From contig WMCF01000174.1 in NCBI GenBank assembly GCA_009792885.1, positions 18,785-82,784 on the forward strand: a stretch of 64,000 nucleotides of DNA. Direction: 5' to 3'. This document shows, piece after piece, positions 35,501 through 45,960 of this stretch (positions are counted from its first letter, which is position 1; each line of letters starts with the position of its first letter). The stretch is from Eremophila alpestris peregrina. Taxonomy: Eukaryota > Chordata > Aves > Passeriformes > Alaudidae. A program made the translations under genes and the position numbers. The notes below the pieces were generated by a model. The model ran no database searches and was not told where the DNA came from. It saw nothing but the letters and a program-made list of their open reading frames with translations.

Positions 35501-36612
35501 AAGGGATCCCCATCTTCTGGGGTTCTAAAGAAGCTGATGGTGACCCCGGGATGCAGGAGGAGACAAGGGCAGCTGTGGGGATGCTGTGTTGACCTTGGAG
35601 ACAATGATGCAGATTATTTCGGAGGACACCAAGATCCTCTGCGAGTTATCATACATATTTTTTCTCTTTTTTGGGAAAATGTGATGGGATGGGCTCATTT
35701 GAGGGAGTTTGGGTGCTGGGAACCCTTTCCATCAGCATCCAGGGGGCTGTGGGTGGGATCCAGATCCCATGGGGGAAGCCCTGAGACCTCGCAGGAAGGA
35801 GAACAAGAACAGAGCGTGGGAGTGACTCTGTTTCTGCTGTCACCCACAGTTCAGAGAGCACCCGCTCGTACCGGCGCATTGGTGGCGTGGTGGGCAAAAT
35901 GGGGTCGGCTGGGTCCCCCCAGAAGCCTGGTGGCCCCGAGGAGTCCGGTCTCAGCAAGGTGCCCCCTGTGCCTATGCCCAGGAGATTTGCTCCGGTAGGT
36001 GCAAATCCTCCTCTCTGCATCCCCAAGCATTCCGGCTCCTCTTACCCTGGGGTGGCAGATGGAGGCATCAGGGGATCCCTGGTTCTGCCTTTTGGATGGC
36101 CTCAAGGGGTCTGTCACCACCTTTTCATTCCGTTTCAGGCCAAGGGCAGGCAGAAGCGGGTGAAAGCAGTGGCTGACTGCAAGGGGGACAAGGCACGAGA
36201 GCTGACCTTCTCCAAGGGGGAGGTCATCGTGGTGACGCGGGAGGAGGACGAGCAGATCTGGGTGAGTCACCTTAGCACAGACATGTGCTGGGATCCAAAT
36301 GTGCTCCTTTTCCCCCTCCCAGTTCTCTTCTGAAGGAGGCTGGATTTTTCTAGGGGGCATAGATGGGGGACTCCTGCCCCATGTGTGCATGGAGGAAGTC
36401 TGGGAGGGCTCCACTGATGTGTCACTACAGCTTTGCCTCTCTTAAATCCCTGTTGGAATTGAGCAGGGGAGAAGTTTTGGGGCTGGTATCTCGAGATAAG
36501 ACAAACACTCCCCTCAACCCTCTTTCTGCACCCCCAGGTCGGCTTCATTGAAGGCGATGGCTCCCGCACTGGAGTCTTCCCTGCCAGCTTTGTCCACCTC
36601 TTGCAAGACTGA
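20511..36612 (+). CDS. ASAP3: ASAP3: BAR-PH-ArfGAP-ankyrin-SH3 Arf GTPase-activating protein
   Basis: ASAP3 stimulates GTP hydrolysis on Arf proteins at membranes and affects actin and migration. Exons: 20511-20633, 24442-24514, 25081-25226, 26713-26787, 27066-27115, 27365-27491, 29189-29274, 30042-30117, 30236-30322, 30568-30677, 30908-30977, 31486-31573, 32054-32102, 32191-32378, 32486-32619, 33014-33108, 33365-33545, 33912-33997, 34109-34224, 34314-34381, 34550-34657, 34780-35023, 35112-35385, 35850-35994, 36139-36261, 36538-36612. All use GT-AG and close in frame at 998 aa (human 903). BAR covers about residues 30-290 and PH about 305-405. The ArfGAP zinc finger (CxxC-x16-CxxC, about 444-467) is followed by the arginine finger in GIHRELG. 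Ankyrin repeats lie at about 590-680, then a Pro/Ser-rich linker. Residues 939-998 form an SH3 domain absent from human ASAP3; its ALYDY tyrosine is Ala here. Confidence 0.95.
24580..24990. repeat. Two-copy tandem duplication in ASAP3 intron 2
   Basis: Two diverged copies of about 204 bases lie head to tail. They share the block around GTTGTTTTGG at 24741 and 24945, a preceding ATACAAA-AGAGAACCT-like stretch, and a following CTGTC-TGCA-CAGGATCAG. The duplication keeps the - strand open for 242 codons (24512-25240), and the conceptual product repeats itself internally. It is not a gene. Confidence 0.75.
31885..32005 (-). repeat. CR1 3' tail fragment in ASAP3 intron 12
   Basis: The stretch reads as an avian CR1 tail on the - strand: CACAGAATC, GGTTGGAAG, CCTTAAAGA, CATGGGCAGGGACCA, TTGCTCCAAGCCCCATCCA. 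It is truncated and has no coding capacity. Confidence 0.8.
33639..33905. repeat. Minisatellite in ASAP3 intron 17
   Basis: About four diverged copies start near 33639, 33766, 33810 and 33864. They share GATGAGCAT-CTCAGATCCAGC followed by a pyrimidine run TTCTCTC-CAT. The last copy supplies the polypyrimidine tract and AG of the exon 18 acceptor. Confidence 0.65.
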
Positions 36613-37467
36613 CCGTGTGGGGGTGGCCCATTTGTCACTGTCCCATTGGCTGGGACCAGAGTCCCCCTGCTGGGGGCTTGGTAGAGCCAGGCCACAAGGG
36701 ACATGGGCCCAGGATCCTGGCATGAGACCACTGCCCTCCAAGGGGGCCCAGAGACCCCTGCACTGGGGAAACTGTCCATGGAAGACAGCAGTGGGGAGCT
36801 GAGGAGCAGAGAATGGATATGCTTGCTGCACTGGGCTGAGGTTTCTGTGCCAGCCCCTGCTCCCGCTGCTCTTTCATCCTTCCCGTGGGCTCTGCCTATC
36901 CCTTGGGTTTTCTTCTTCCTTCTCTCCAAGGAGCTGGGGCTGGGGGAGCTGTATTTGGTGTCCCCTGCCCTCTGCCAGATAGTCATGAAGCCTCCTTCTC
37001 ATCCTGGGGGCAGCCATGGATGGCCAGCCTCCTTCTGAACCCCAACTGTGAAGCCTTTGGGATGGGCAAGAAATAAGAGAGGGGTCTTTTTTTTGTGTCC
37101 ATCCCCCACCCAGGTTCTGGGAGCTGCCTGGACTGGTGGAGTCTGGGGATGCTTCAAAGCTTCTCCAAAACTGGTAGTGAAATGCCATTCCCTGATTTGG
37201 ATGTGGGGAGAGATGTTTCAGGTGGTACCGCAGAGCCCCTGCCCCATGTCCCTCGTGTGGGGTGGGTGCTGGATCACCACCCCTTCCCTTGTGGGGGTGC
37301 CTCTCAGAGGGGGTTTTGCAACTTTTTCTAGGACCAGAATATCCCTGTACCAGTATCCCTTGGGAGCCACCTGTCTCCATACCCCCTCACTTCACCCTTC
37401 TTATTTCTGTGTCAAATGCTTCATCTCGAAAAAGTCTTTTTTAAAATGTTTTCTGTCTCTGATTCCT

Positions 37468-37473
37468 AATAAA
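37468..37473 (+). terminator. ASAP3: ASAP3 polyadenylation signal
   Basis: AATAAA lies about 860 bases after the ASAP3 stop, followed by a T-rich and GT-rich downstream element. It is the first good signal after the stop. Confidence 0.8.
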
Positions 37474-37802
37474 CCATCCTTTTTTTTAAGCACCTGGGAG
37501 TGTGTTGGGGGTACAACCCCTGCTCTGGCAGTCCCCAGCATGGTGATGCTGCTGCTATGTCCCTGAGACTCCCAGTCACTGGCATGTGCGATCACCCTTG
37601 GGGGCAGCCACGTCGGGCTGGGCTGGGACGGGACATGGGCACCTTCCCGGTGTGCTGAGATGGATCCAGAGCAGGATGCTCAGGCTACAGTCACCCCAGT
37701 GAGTGCTGGAGGAGGGACAAGCAGGGATGTTGTCACCTACAACTCCTAATGGCCTGTGCCCCATACTGCTGCCTGTCCGGCCAGGCCTGAGGGGCTCCTG
37801 CA

Positions 37803-37960
37803 ATCATGGAATGTGGGGGAAGATCGCCCACGAGACCTTAAAGATTATTCCTTCTGTCCCCTAACATAGGAGGGACACCTTCCGCTAGACCAGGTTGCTC
37901 TAAGCTTGTCCAGCCTGACCTTGGACATTTCCAGGGATGGGGCTTTCTCAGTCCCAAAAT
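37803..37960 (-). repeat. CR1 3' tail fragment upstream of TCEA3
   Basis: The segment shows an ATCATGGAATG start, GACCTTAAAGATTATTC, GGAGGGACACCTTCC, AGACCAGGTTGCTC and CTTGGACATTTCCAGGGATG in the order of an avian CR1 tail on the - strand. It is truncated. Confidence 0.8.
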
Positions 37961-38017
37961 ACTCCAATATGTAGAGTACTCCAATGTAAGAACTATTCCT
38001 ATAGACTGGAATTCCAC

Positions 38018-38043
38018 GTATTGGAATTGGAACATTCCAATAC
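38018..38043. repeat. Perfect 10-bp inverted repeat upstream of TCEA3
   Basis: GTATTGGAAT and its exact reverse complement flank a six-base loop. The element lies in an AT-rich patch of TTCCAAT/ATTGGAA words, about 500 bases before the TCEA3 start and just beyond a CR1 tail. Confidence 0.7.
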
Positions 38044-38313
38044 ACGGCGTATAAAGATTATTCCCCCAGGGATCTTGCTGCTGCAGGACACCAACTTTGA
38101 GAAAAGCAGAGTTTGCGGCACGCTGCACTGTAGCCGTGCTCCTCGGGATTCCCTGGCCGAGCCGTCCCGCTGGCAAAGCCCCATCCCGGGCCCTGCCCCT
38201 CGGTACCCCGGGGTCCCCAGGGCCGCCACCGCCGGCTCCCCAGGGCCGCCACCGCCGCGCGTCCCGGAGCGCCCGATGCGCGCCTGCCCCGCTCCTGCAA
38301 TCGTGGCTCCCGG

Positions 38314-38323
38314 CTATATTTAG
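38314..38323 (+). promoter_or_regulatory. TCEA3: MEF2-type site in the TCEA3 promoter
   Basis: CTATATTTAG fits the MEF2 consensus YTAWWWWTAR exactly and lies about 215 bases upstream of the TCEA3 ATG in a GC-rich block. It could also serve as a TATA element, with start near 38345. Mammalian TCEA3 is enriched in striated muscle, where MEF2 acts, so muscle-directed control is a reasonable inference. Confidence 0.5.
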
Positions 38324-38537
38324 CCCTCCCCCGTGCTATTTCACTTTCCTGGCAGGAGTTTGTAACTGGCCGGGACAGCCCCACCTCCTTTCTGCTTTCT
38401 CTCCCTTCCCTTCTCTTCCCTTCCCTTTCCCCCTTTTCCCCTTCTCTCGGCTCCCTCCCACCAGCTGCCCAGGACCCCCATGTCAGCAGCGCCCAGCTGT
38501 GCCCGCAGCCAGCGTCCTGCTCCGCTGGACCCCCGCC

Positions 38538-41500
38538 ATGGGGCCCGCCGAGGAGCTGGTCCGGATTGCCAAGAAACTGGATAAGATGGTGGCCAGGAAG
38601 AGCACGGTAAGGAGGCCGAGCTCCTCGGGGCATGTGCGGATATTTACACACACGGGTATTTGCACACGTGCTTATTTACACACCTGCTTGTTTACAAGCA
38701 CGTTTGATTGTTGTTGCGTGGCTTGAGAAAGGGAGGGGTTGGCTTTTCACACCCCTCATGTTGCCCCTGGAGGGGCTGAGGGGGTTTAAGAGGTGCTGCC
38801 TGTGTCACCCAAGCCCAGCCTCAGGCCATTGTAGTCAGTACCCAGGGGATTTAATTTTGCCTCTGATTTGGGGCTCTCCTGTGCCTCATTGCTCCCAGAC
38901 ACTGCGATTTGGGGGTAAGGGGGGTTTGTCCCATGGGTGGCAGCTCTAGACACCGCTTGGCTGTGCTGGATTGTGGGTGACAGGTGTTTGGCCCCCAGCC
39001 TGTGCACAACTGACCCGACAGATCTGTGCCAGGGCCAGAGGCTCATGTACAAGCAAGGAAAAGCTCTGGGCTGGCAGATACAACACCCTGCACCCAGCGC
39101 AGCCCTGTCTGTTGCACAAGTGTGTAAAGGGAAGGGCAGGGGGTCAGTCACTGTTTCCTTGATGGTTTTGGTGGTTGAGTGCTAGGGAAGCTGGGATCCA
39201 GCCCTGTCACCTTTGTGCCAAGTGAGGATCCATCTGGGGATCCTGGTGAGCCGGGTACGTGTGCCAAGCCCAGCCGTCAGAGTTAATATTTGACCATTTC
39301 CACCGGCCTTTGCCCTGATAAGGTGCAGGCTCCTGGCCTAGGGGACAGCACTGTGTCTCCCTGGATCTGGTGGCTTTTTGTGATGCCAGTGCTTGGTATC
39401 AAACCAGATCCCAGGGCTCTACTTGCTGCCAGGAATTACCCAGGGGTCAAGGGACAGGGGTGCTCCACACCTCTCCTGCTGCACTTTGGGATGGGACAGA
39501 GCTGGGGTCCAACTGCAGCACAGGAATGTTCCTGCACCCATCAAACCAGGGGGGTCTGATCCAGCCCCTCGTGGTGGGAGTCCATGGAACTATGTCCCTG
39601 GGGGAGGATACCTGGGAGCTGCTGTCTGCTGCTGGGGCTCTAAAAATACCAAGGATGAGGGGGAGGAGAGAGGGAGGAGGAGGAAGGCTCCATGCTGGAC
39701 TATCTTTATCCCAGCTACCACTACAGGGAGTCAGGATGAAATCCCAGGGCTTGTGTCCCATGGACCTTCACACCCCTGGGTGGGGGACACTGGGGAATCC
39801 CACAGCTATCCCTAGCTCCCACCAGGCCAGATTTTTCTTGCAGATGAGGTTTTCCCAAGTTTTAAGAAAAGCTCCTGCTGCCCAGCTGGAGACGTGACCT
39901 GGTGCTGGGATGGTCCAGCAGCATTTGGGTGTGGGACATCGCTATCAGTGTGTTGACACAGAAGGTCAGGCAATCCCAGGGAGCAGCCCAGGGCTGCTTT
40001 GGGTTCTCCTGCCATGCCCTTCCTGGTGCTGCCTGGTGCCTCCTTAAGGGCTCCTGTGACTTCTCCCTGCTACAGGAAGGGGCACTGGATCTGCTCAAAT
40101 CCCTTACCAGCTACACCATGACCATCCAGCTACTCCAGGTGAGGGGGTTTGGGTGGGGGAACACCCCACGGAGTAGCTTGTCCTGTGCCCCATGCCAGCC
40201 AGCACATCCCTAAGGATCCCTGGTGTGTGTCCCCAGACCACACGGATTGGAGTGGCTGTGAACTCGGTGAGGAAACACTGCTCAGATGAGGAGGTGGTGG
40301 CCTCAGCCAAAATCCTCATCAAAAACTGGAAGCGGCTTCTGGGTGAGTGATGCTGGGGGGAGGCAAGAACCCCCCAAAGCCTCAATCCCCACCCAGGCCA
40401 TCCTCCTACCTCAAGCCCTGAAGCTTTCTGGGGGGATGGAGTGGAATCAGTCCAGAGCTAGGATGTGCAGGCTCCTAGAACCTGTAACCCAGATTTTCTA
40501 AGGGCTTGTTTTCACTCCGGGATAGAGTGGTTAGGGTGTGTGCCCCACCAAGGGCTGATCATCTCCACAATCATTCCCCGTGCTAGGGTGCAGCTCTGCA
40601 GGTGCCCTGTGCTGGTCTGGGCTGTGACTATGACACAAATCCTTCCCCCAGAGTCCACCACCACAAAAAGAGAGAAGGATGCAGATGGGAAGAAGAAGGA
40701 CGCAGATGGAGACAAGGAGAAGAAGAAGGGGCTGGATGTTTCCAGCTGCCCCAGTGAAGAGGTGAAGCACAGCAAGAATACAGCTGAGAAGCACAGGGAG
40801 AAGCACAAGGAGAGGTGAGGGCTTCTGCCTGCTCTCGGCGAGGTAGCAGGGCCAATATAACACCACCCTCTGCTTAAGGTTTGGTCCTTAAGAGTTTATC
40901 CATCTCTGCCTTCCCGTGGATGCCAGCAGCACCTCTGGAGACCAAATTGCCTCTGAGACAGCACCAGGGGAGTTTTTGGAGGAGGGAGAAGTGGCCATTT
41001 CTTATTTTCCCTTCTCTAATTATTCCTCAGAAGAGGTCAGCTTGGACAGTGCTCATCTGACCCCTGCTCTCTCTGTCCCTAGGAAGGTCAGCAAGTGTGA
41101 CTCTCATGCCACCACCACCCAGGGCCACTCAGCCAATTCCAGCCCAAAGAGGTACTTGCTGAAAGATGCCCTGACCCTCACGCCAGACTCTGCCAGGCAC
41201 TGCCAGCCCAGAGGAGGCTTTGCTGGCAGCCTGGGGTGGGGCTCAGGGATGGGGGATGCAGATGGACAGGATCCAGTTCACAGGTTGCCAGAGTATGCTG
41301 GGGTTACTGAGAGCTTCTCTTCCTTCCTTTGGGCCTCCGTGGTGAAGAGAGTCCAGTGATGGCCGGAGCTCCACTGCGTCCCCCAGGAAATCACCTCGGG
41401 ATGGCAAGAAAGAGAGGTGGATGCTGGGCTGAGTGAAGATGGGAGAGGCCAGACCCTAGCCCCTCACTGGGCTGTGTTTGGGGGTGTGGACCCACCCCTT

Positions 41501-44500
41501 GCCCCAGTCTCTGCCCTCTGACATGAGCCTTGTCCTGCCAGGAGAGCCTCTGCTGACTCCAGGTCCTCAACTGTCTCCTCTTCCTCCCCACAGAAGAGAC
41601 TGTCAGGGGAGAGGTAAGGAGGGGGTGACCCTGAGCCCCTTGGGGATGCTTTTAGGGTCCCCCCTGGGGATGCCCTGACCATGGAGGGGGTGAGAAGTGG
41701 CTGGGAGCCCTGATCCTGCCACAGCACTGGGATATTCCCTGGGAGGAGCAAATCGTCCCCTGAAGAGATTCCTGTTGGCTTCCGAGTGCTCTCATCGATG
41801 TGCTGGTGCCTGAGGCCCTGCCACCAGTCCTTGCCCCTGTCCTGCCTGCCCCATCTCTAGTGACATCCCCACTGTCCCATTCCATGCCACTCCAGGAGAG
41901 CCTCTGTGGGCACCAGCCTCTCTCCAGCTCCCAGCAACTCCCAGAGAAGCTCCAGGGACAGCAAGGAGGAAAGGTAGGAGAGACCCACTCCACTTCCAAG
42001 GAACCCCAGCAGGTCCCTGCGGCTGTGCCAGGACCCCACCAGCTGCCCGTGCCCCTCCATGTGCCCCTGCAGAGCCAACAGCAGCAAGGCCAAAGCTGAG
42101 GTGCCGCGAACCCCCACCAGCCCCTCGTTCTCTCCCAGCCCCTGCTTCCTGGCCCCCTGCTACCTCACAGGGGACTCGGTGCGGGACAAGTGCATCGAGA
42201 TGCTGACAGCTGCACTCCGCATGGATGGTGAGCAGTTCCCAGGGTGCTGCACCCCACACTGGGCTGTTTCTCCTATGGGATGGTCCTGATAGGAGCATTC
42301 AGCCCCAAAAGGGAAGAAAAGGAGGTTGGTAGGGTCGCTGGTAAGCGGGTTGGATGTGAGGATGCATGTTTGTAAGGTTCAAGATGGATAAAAATAGGTA
42401 TTTTAGAGATGGAGTGTCTGGGGCAAGTACAGGGGGAGAGGTGAGATTTTTTGGGGGAGGTACAGTGAGACCTGTGGCTGGTTTCACACCTGAAAGTCAT
42501 CCCTTAACCTCTCTACCCTTTAGACGACTACAAGGAGTTTGGTGTAAACTGCGAGAAGATGGCATCGGAGATTGAAGACCATATCCTTTGAGGGGCCAGG
42601 GGTCCCACAGGGGTCTCCATCTGCTGGGGGTGTGTAGCTGGGCTCAAGAGTGCTGCTGGGGACAGGACAGAGGGTGACAGGGACAAGGACAGAGGGTGAC
42701 AGACTCTGCCGTGCTCGTTACCTGCAGAGGGAGCCCAGATCTCAGAGGATGCTGAGGCTAAGGCTGAAGCTGATGCTGAACAAAACATCTGAGCACCTGC
42801 CTTCATGCAGGGGTCTGTGTGTCCCTCTGAGTCCCCTCTGGTCAGGGACCTGCCTTCAACCCTGGGGAAATAAATCCAAATCCAGCCAAAGCTTTTTCCA
42901 TGAGCCTGCTGTAGGTGCCCATGTCTCCTGCCAGAGCCAGTCTGCCACAATGTCCAGGCTCTGCCATGCTGGCAGGGATGGAGCCACCTCTCCCCACCCC
43001 CCAACTCAAGTCTTGGGGTCCTCCTGGCAGCCCCCTGAAACCAGGACCAACCCCAGGGTGATTCCCCTCCTGGGTGCACTTTTTGGTGTATCCCAGACTC
43101 TGTGCTCTGCTACATCAACCTGTCCATATCCATGTTCTTTGGGAGGAGGGAATAGACCGAGTCCTCTGCACCATGAACTTTTGTGCCAGCACAGGGCTTG
43201 GTGACAGTCCCTGAGCCCCACAGCCTTTCCTGGACGTTAGACATTCCAAGGCAATGCAAAGTCATTTTCCTCACACATCTCAAGCTATGTTTCATCCTCT
43301 TAAAGCCAAGGATGGGGACACTTCCCACAGGGAGGAAAGCCCACTGAGATCAGCCACCTCCACGTGACTGCTGGCCCTGCTGGCAGCAGCCCCCAAGCTG
43401 GCATCCCCTGCTTGATTCCTTGACAGACCCCACATATCTTCCAGGAGCTGAAGAGCACAGACATGAAGTATCGGAACCGGGTGCGGAGCAGGATCAGCAA
43501 CCTGAAGGACCCCAAGAACCCTGGTCTGCGGAGGAACGTGCTGTGTGGGGCCATCGAGCCCGGCCTCATTGCCCGCATGACTGCTGAGGTGGGCAGTGGG
43601 GCTGGTGCCCATGGATCTCATCTGTGCTGCCTCTGTGGTGCCCAAGTGCTGGGTCTTGGCTTGGTGCTGCCCACAGTGGGGTTGTCCCAGCACCTCCATG
43701 TTCCACTCCAGTGCTGAATGAGGCATGGGGAGCATCAGGAGAAAGCTGACAGCACTGCTGGATCCCTTCAGAGCCCTGCAAACCCATCACAGACCTGGCT
43801 GTGGGATGTCACACTGGCAGGAGTCAGGCTGGAGTGTCCCCATTTGTCCTCCTCAGCCAGGGTCCACAAATCAGGCTCCTCAGAAGCCCAGTTTCCCCTG
43901 TGGGGGGACAGATCCTTGCAGGCAGCAGTTTTAGTTTGAGGATGGGGTGGTTTTTTCATCTGGATGGGTCTGAGCTCTCCAGCAAGCACAGAGAGCAGGA
44001 TTAATCCTGTTTTGGGAGAGGATGGGGAAGGTGTTGGACTGTGGTACTTGGGTGTGAGCAGAGCCATGGTCACACTGACCCATGCTGCTGTTGGCAGGAG
44101 ATGGCCAGCGATGAGCTGAAGCAGCTGCGGAACGCCATGACCCAGGAGGCCATCCGGGAGCACCAGATGGCCAAGACAGGGGGCACCGTCACGGACCTCT
44201 TCCAGTGCGGCAAGTGCAAGAAGAAGAACTGCACCTACAACCAGGTTAGGCCTGGTCCCCAGGGCACCTTGCTTTGGGGGACACCAGAAGGGTCTCCCCT
44301 GACCCACTGCTGCTCCACCCCAGGTGCAGACACGCAGTGCCGATGAACCCATGACAACATTTGTGCTGTGCAACGAGTGTGGGAACCGCTGGAAGGTCTG
44401 TCACCATCTGGGGAGAGGTTGTGGGCAACCCGACCCTTTCCTGGCCTTTGGGGGTGGCAGAGCCCCCTGGAGTGGTGCTTTGGGGGCTGGATGAGGACTA

Positions 44501-44549
44501 ACCACCTTACCACCTGCCCCGGGCTCTGCTTCTCCTGCAGTTCTGCTGA
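38538..44549 (+). CDS. TCEA3: Transcription elongation factor A protein 3 (TFIIS type)
   Basis: TFIIS binds backtracked RNA polymerase II and triggers cleavage of the nascent RNA 3' end, releasing arrested complexes in the nucleus. Exons: 38538-38606, 40076-40138, 40237-40342, 40652-40814, 41083-41151, 41348-41416, 41542-41613, 41896-41973, 42073-42227, 42524-42580, 43434-43588, 44098-44244, 44324-44395, 44541-44549; 427 aa (human 348). The TFIIS N-terminal domain covers residues 1 to about 79. A Ser/Arg/Lys linker follows to about 264. The central Pol II-binding domain begins DSVRDKC. The C-terminal zinc ribbon has paired CxxC and CxxC cysteines, the catalytic Asp-Glu in RSADEP, and ends WKFC. 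The extra length lies in the linker, encoded by four short symmetric exons. Intron 10 is U12-type AT-AC. The tissue-restricted TCEA3 identity is supported by the ASAP3 neighbour. Confidence 0.95.
38638..38706. repeat. TTTACACAC-type short tandem repeat in TCEA3 intron 1
   Basis: Four degenerate units of about 16-18 bases share TATTTACACAC-NN-G. The repeat starts about 30 bases after the exon 1 donor. The remaining 1.4 kb of intron 1 shows nothing recognisable. Confidence 0.6.
42581..43433 (+). other. TCEA3: U12-type AT-AC intron of TCEA3
   Basis: The intron begins ATATCCTTT, a perfect U12 donor, and ends CCCAC. TTCCTTGAC, a perfect U12 branch site, lies at 43416-43424, with the branch A ten bases from the 3' end. 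The join gives C|AT, the His codon in the conserved EDHI-(Y/F)-QELKST. An AT-AC intron has been reported in a Xenopus TFIIS gene. Length is 853 bases. Confidence 0.95.
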
Positions 44550-44813
44550 CGCTGCTGGCAGTTGGGCTGGAGGAACATGGTGCAAGACAAGATGCTGTGA
44601 CACCACACTGGGCAGCTGGGGTGGGGAGGAGGGGTCAGGGTGACACCAGCCCCTAAACCCCAGCTCCTTGTTCCCTTGCACTGGGCTCCCTCGAGGAGCC
44701 GGCCTCTGGCAATGTCAGGTTCACTCGAGAAGGTCTCTGAATTCAATAGTTCTTCCCTGTAAATACCTGCCCTTTGATTGGGGTGTGCTGAGATCCCACG
44801 GGGAACAGACTCA

Positions 44814-44837
44814 GATTTAGTACTCAGGTACTAAATC
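44814..44837 (+). other. TCEA3: Perfect hairpin in the TCEA3 3' UTR
   Basis: GATTTAGTAC and GTACTAAATC pair over ten bases with a TCAG loop, 265 bases after the stop and before the likely poly(A) signal. It would form in the mRNA. Role unknown. Confidence 0.6.
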
Positions 44838-45003
44838 CTCTGTGTTTGGGGGTCCCCACCACCCATGAGCCCACTGAGAGAGCTCTCTGGGCTGCAGAGC
44901 TCGTTAACATGCTGAAGTGATTAATGAGCCTCCACGGCAATTATTTATGCTTGTGACAGTTCGTGTGGCTGCAATTAAGGAACATGGTGGATTGCAGGGG
45001 ATG

Positions 45004-45009
45004 AATAAA
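45004..45009 (+). terminator. TCEA3: Probable TCEA3 polyadenylation signal
   Basis: AATAAA with a GTGTGACC-like downstream GT element lies 455 bases after the stop. A second AATAAA near 45145 followed by GGTGTTT is an alternative. Confidence 0.6.
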
Positions 45010-45763
45010 ACATCAGTGTGACCTTGAGCTGTGAGGAGAGTGCAGGACTGGGGCTTGGCCATCCCCAGGGTGCCTCAGGGCGCATTTGCCTGGGCCAATG
45101 TTGAAATAGGGGGATTTGGACCTCTATTTTTTTGCAGCGCAGTCTAATAAAGGTGTTTAAGTGATACTGGAGGAAGCTGGACTCCAAGCATGTTATGATG
45201 GATCTCCTAGCATCCCTCTGTGTCTTTCTGTTCCCCTGTGGACTTCTCCCCAGGGAAAATGTCACCTTGTGCCCTCTCCCCAGGTTACCTGGGAAATCCC
45301 AGAGGGGCGAACTGGAGAGCTGGGAAAGCAGGGGCTACACTGACATCCATGCAGAGATGTCCCTCCCCCCACAGCCAGGGAGGGCTTTTCTACTTGCCTG
45401 GACTGGAAGAGCTCATGGTCCTGAGGTCTGCTCCAGCTTCAGAAGAGGTGCAGTCTGTGTCCCCCTGCAGCACTGAGAAAGGGGACCCCATAGCAGAGGG
45501 GTTCTCTGCTATGCAGATGTTTACAGCCTCCATTCCCCAGGCTGAACCTCTAACCTGCTCCACAGGGAGGGCACACTTTGTGTTTTGCGTGTGTGTATCA
45601 AAAATCCAGTTCCTGAACTTTCAGTCCCAAACTGGGGACTGAGCCCCTCAGGATATCCTATGGTCCCTGCCAGGGGTTGATTTGCCCAGCCCGAGGCTCC
45701 AGGTTTGGATGCTCCAAAGCTTCAGCCAAGGCTGGTGCCTCTTCCTGCCTGTTTCTGCATGAA

Positions 45764-45960
45764 TCACAGAACCATTTGAGTTGGAAAAGATCTCCAAGGT
45801 AATTGAGTGAGTCCAACTGCTTTCCCAGAACTGCCAAACCCACCACTAGCCCCATGTCCAGAGTGCCACATCAACACATCTTTTAAATCCCTCCAGGTGA
45901 CTCCAATGCGATGCTTGTTCTATCCGATGGAGTTTTTATATTCAACCTCCAACCTGAAAC
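45764..45960 (-). repeat. CR1 3' tail fragment
   Basis: AATCACAGAACCATTTGAGTT, GGAAAAGATCTCCAAG, CCACCACTAGCCCCATGTCC and CACATCTTTTAAATCCCTCC follow the order of an avian CR1 tail on the - strand. The right boundary is uncertain. Confidence 0.8.
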
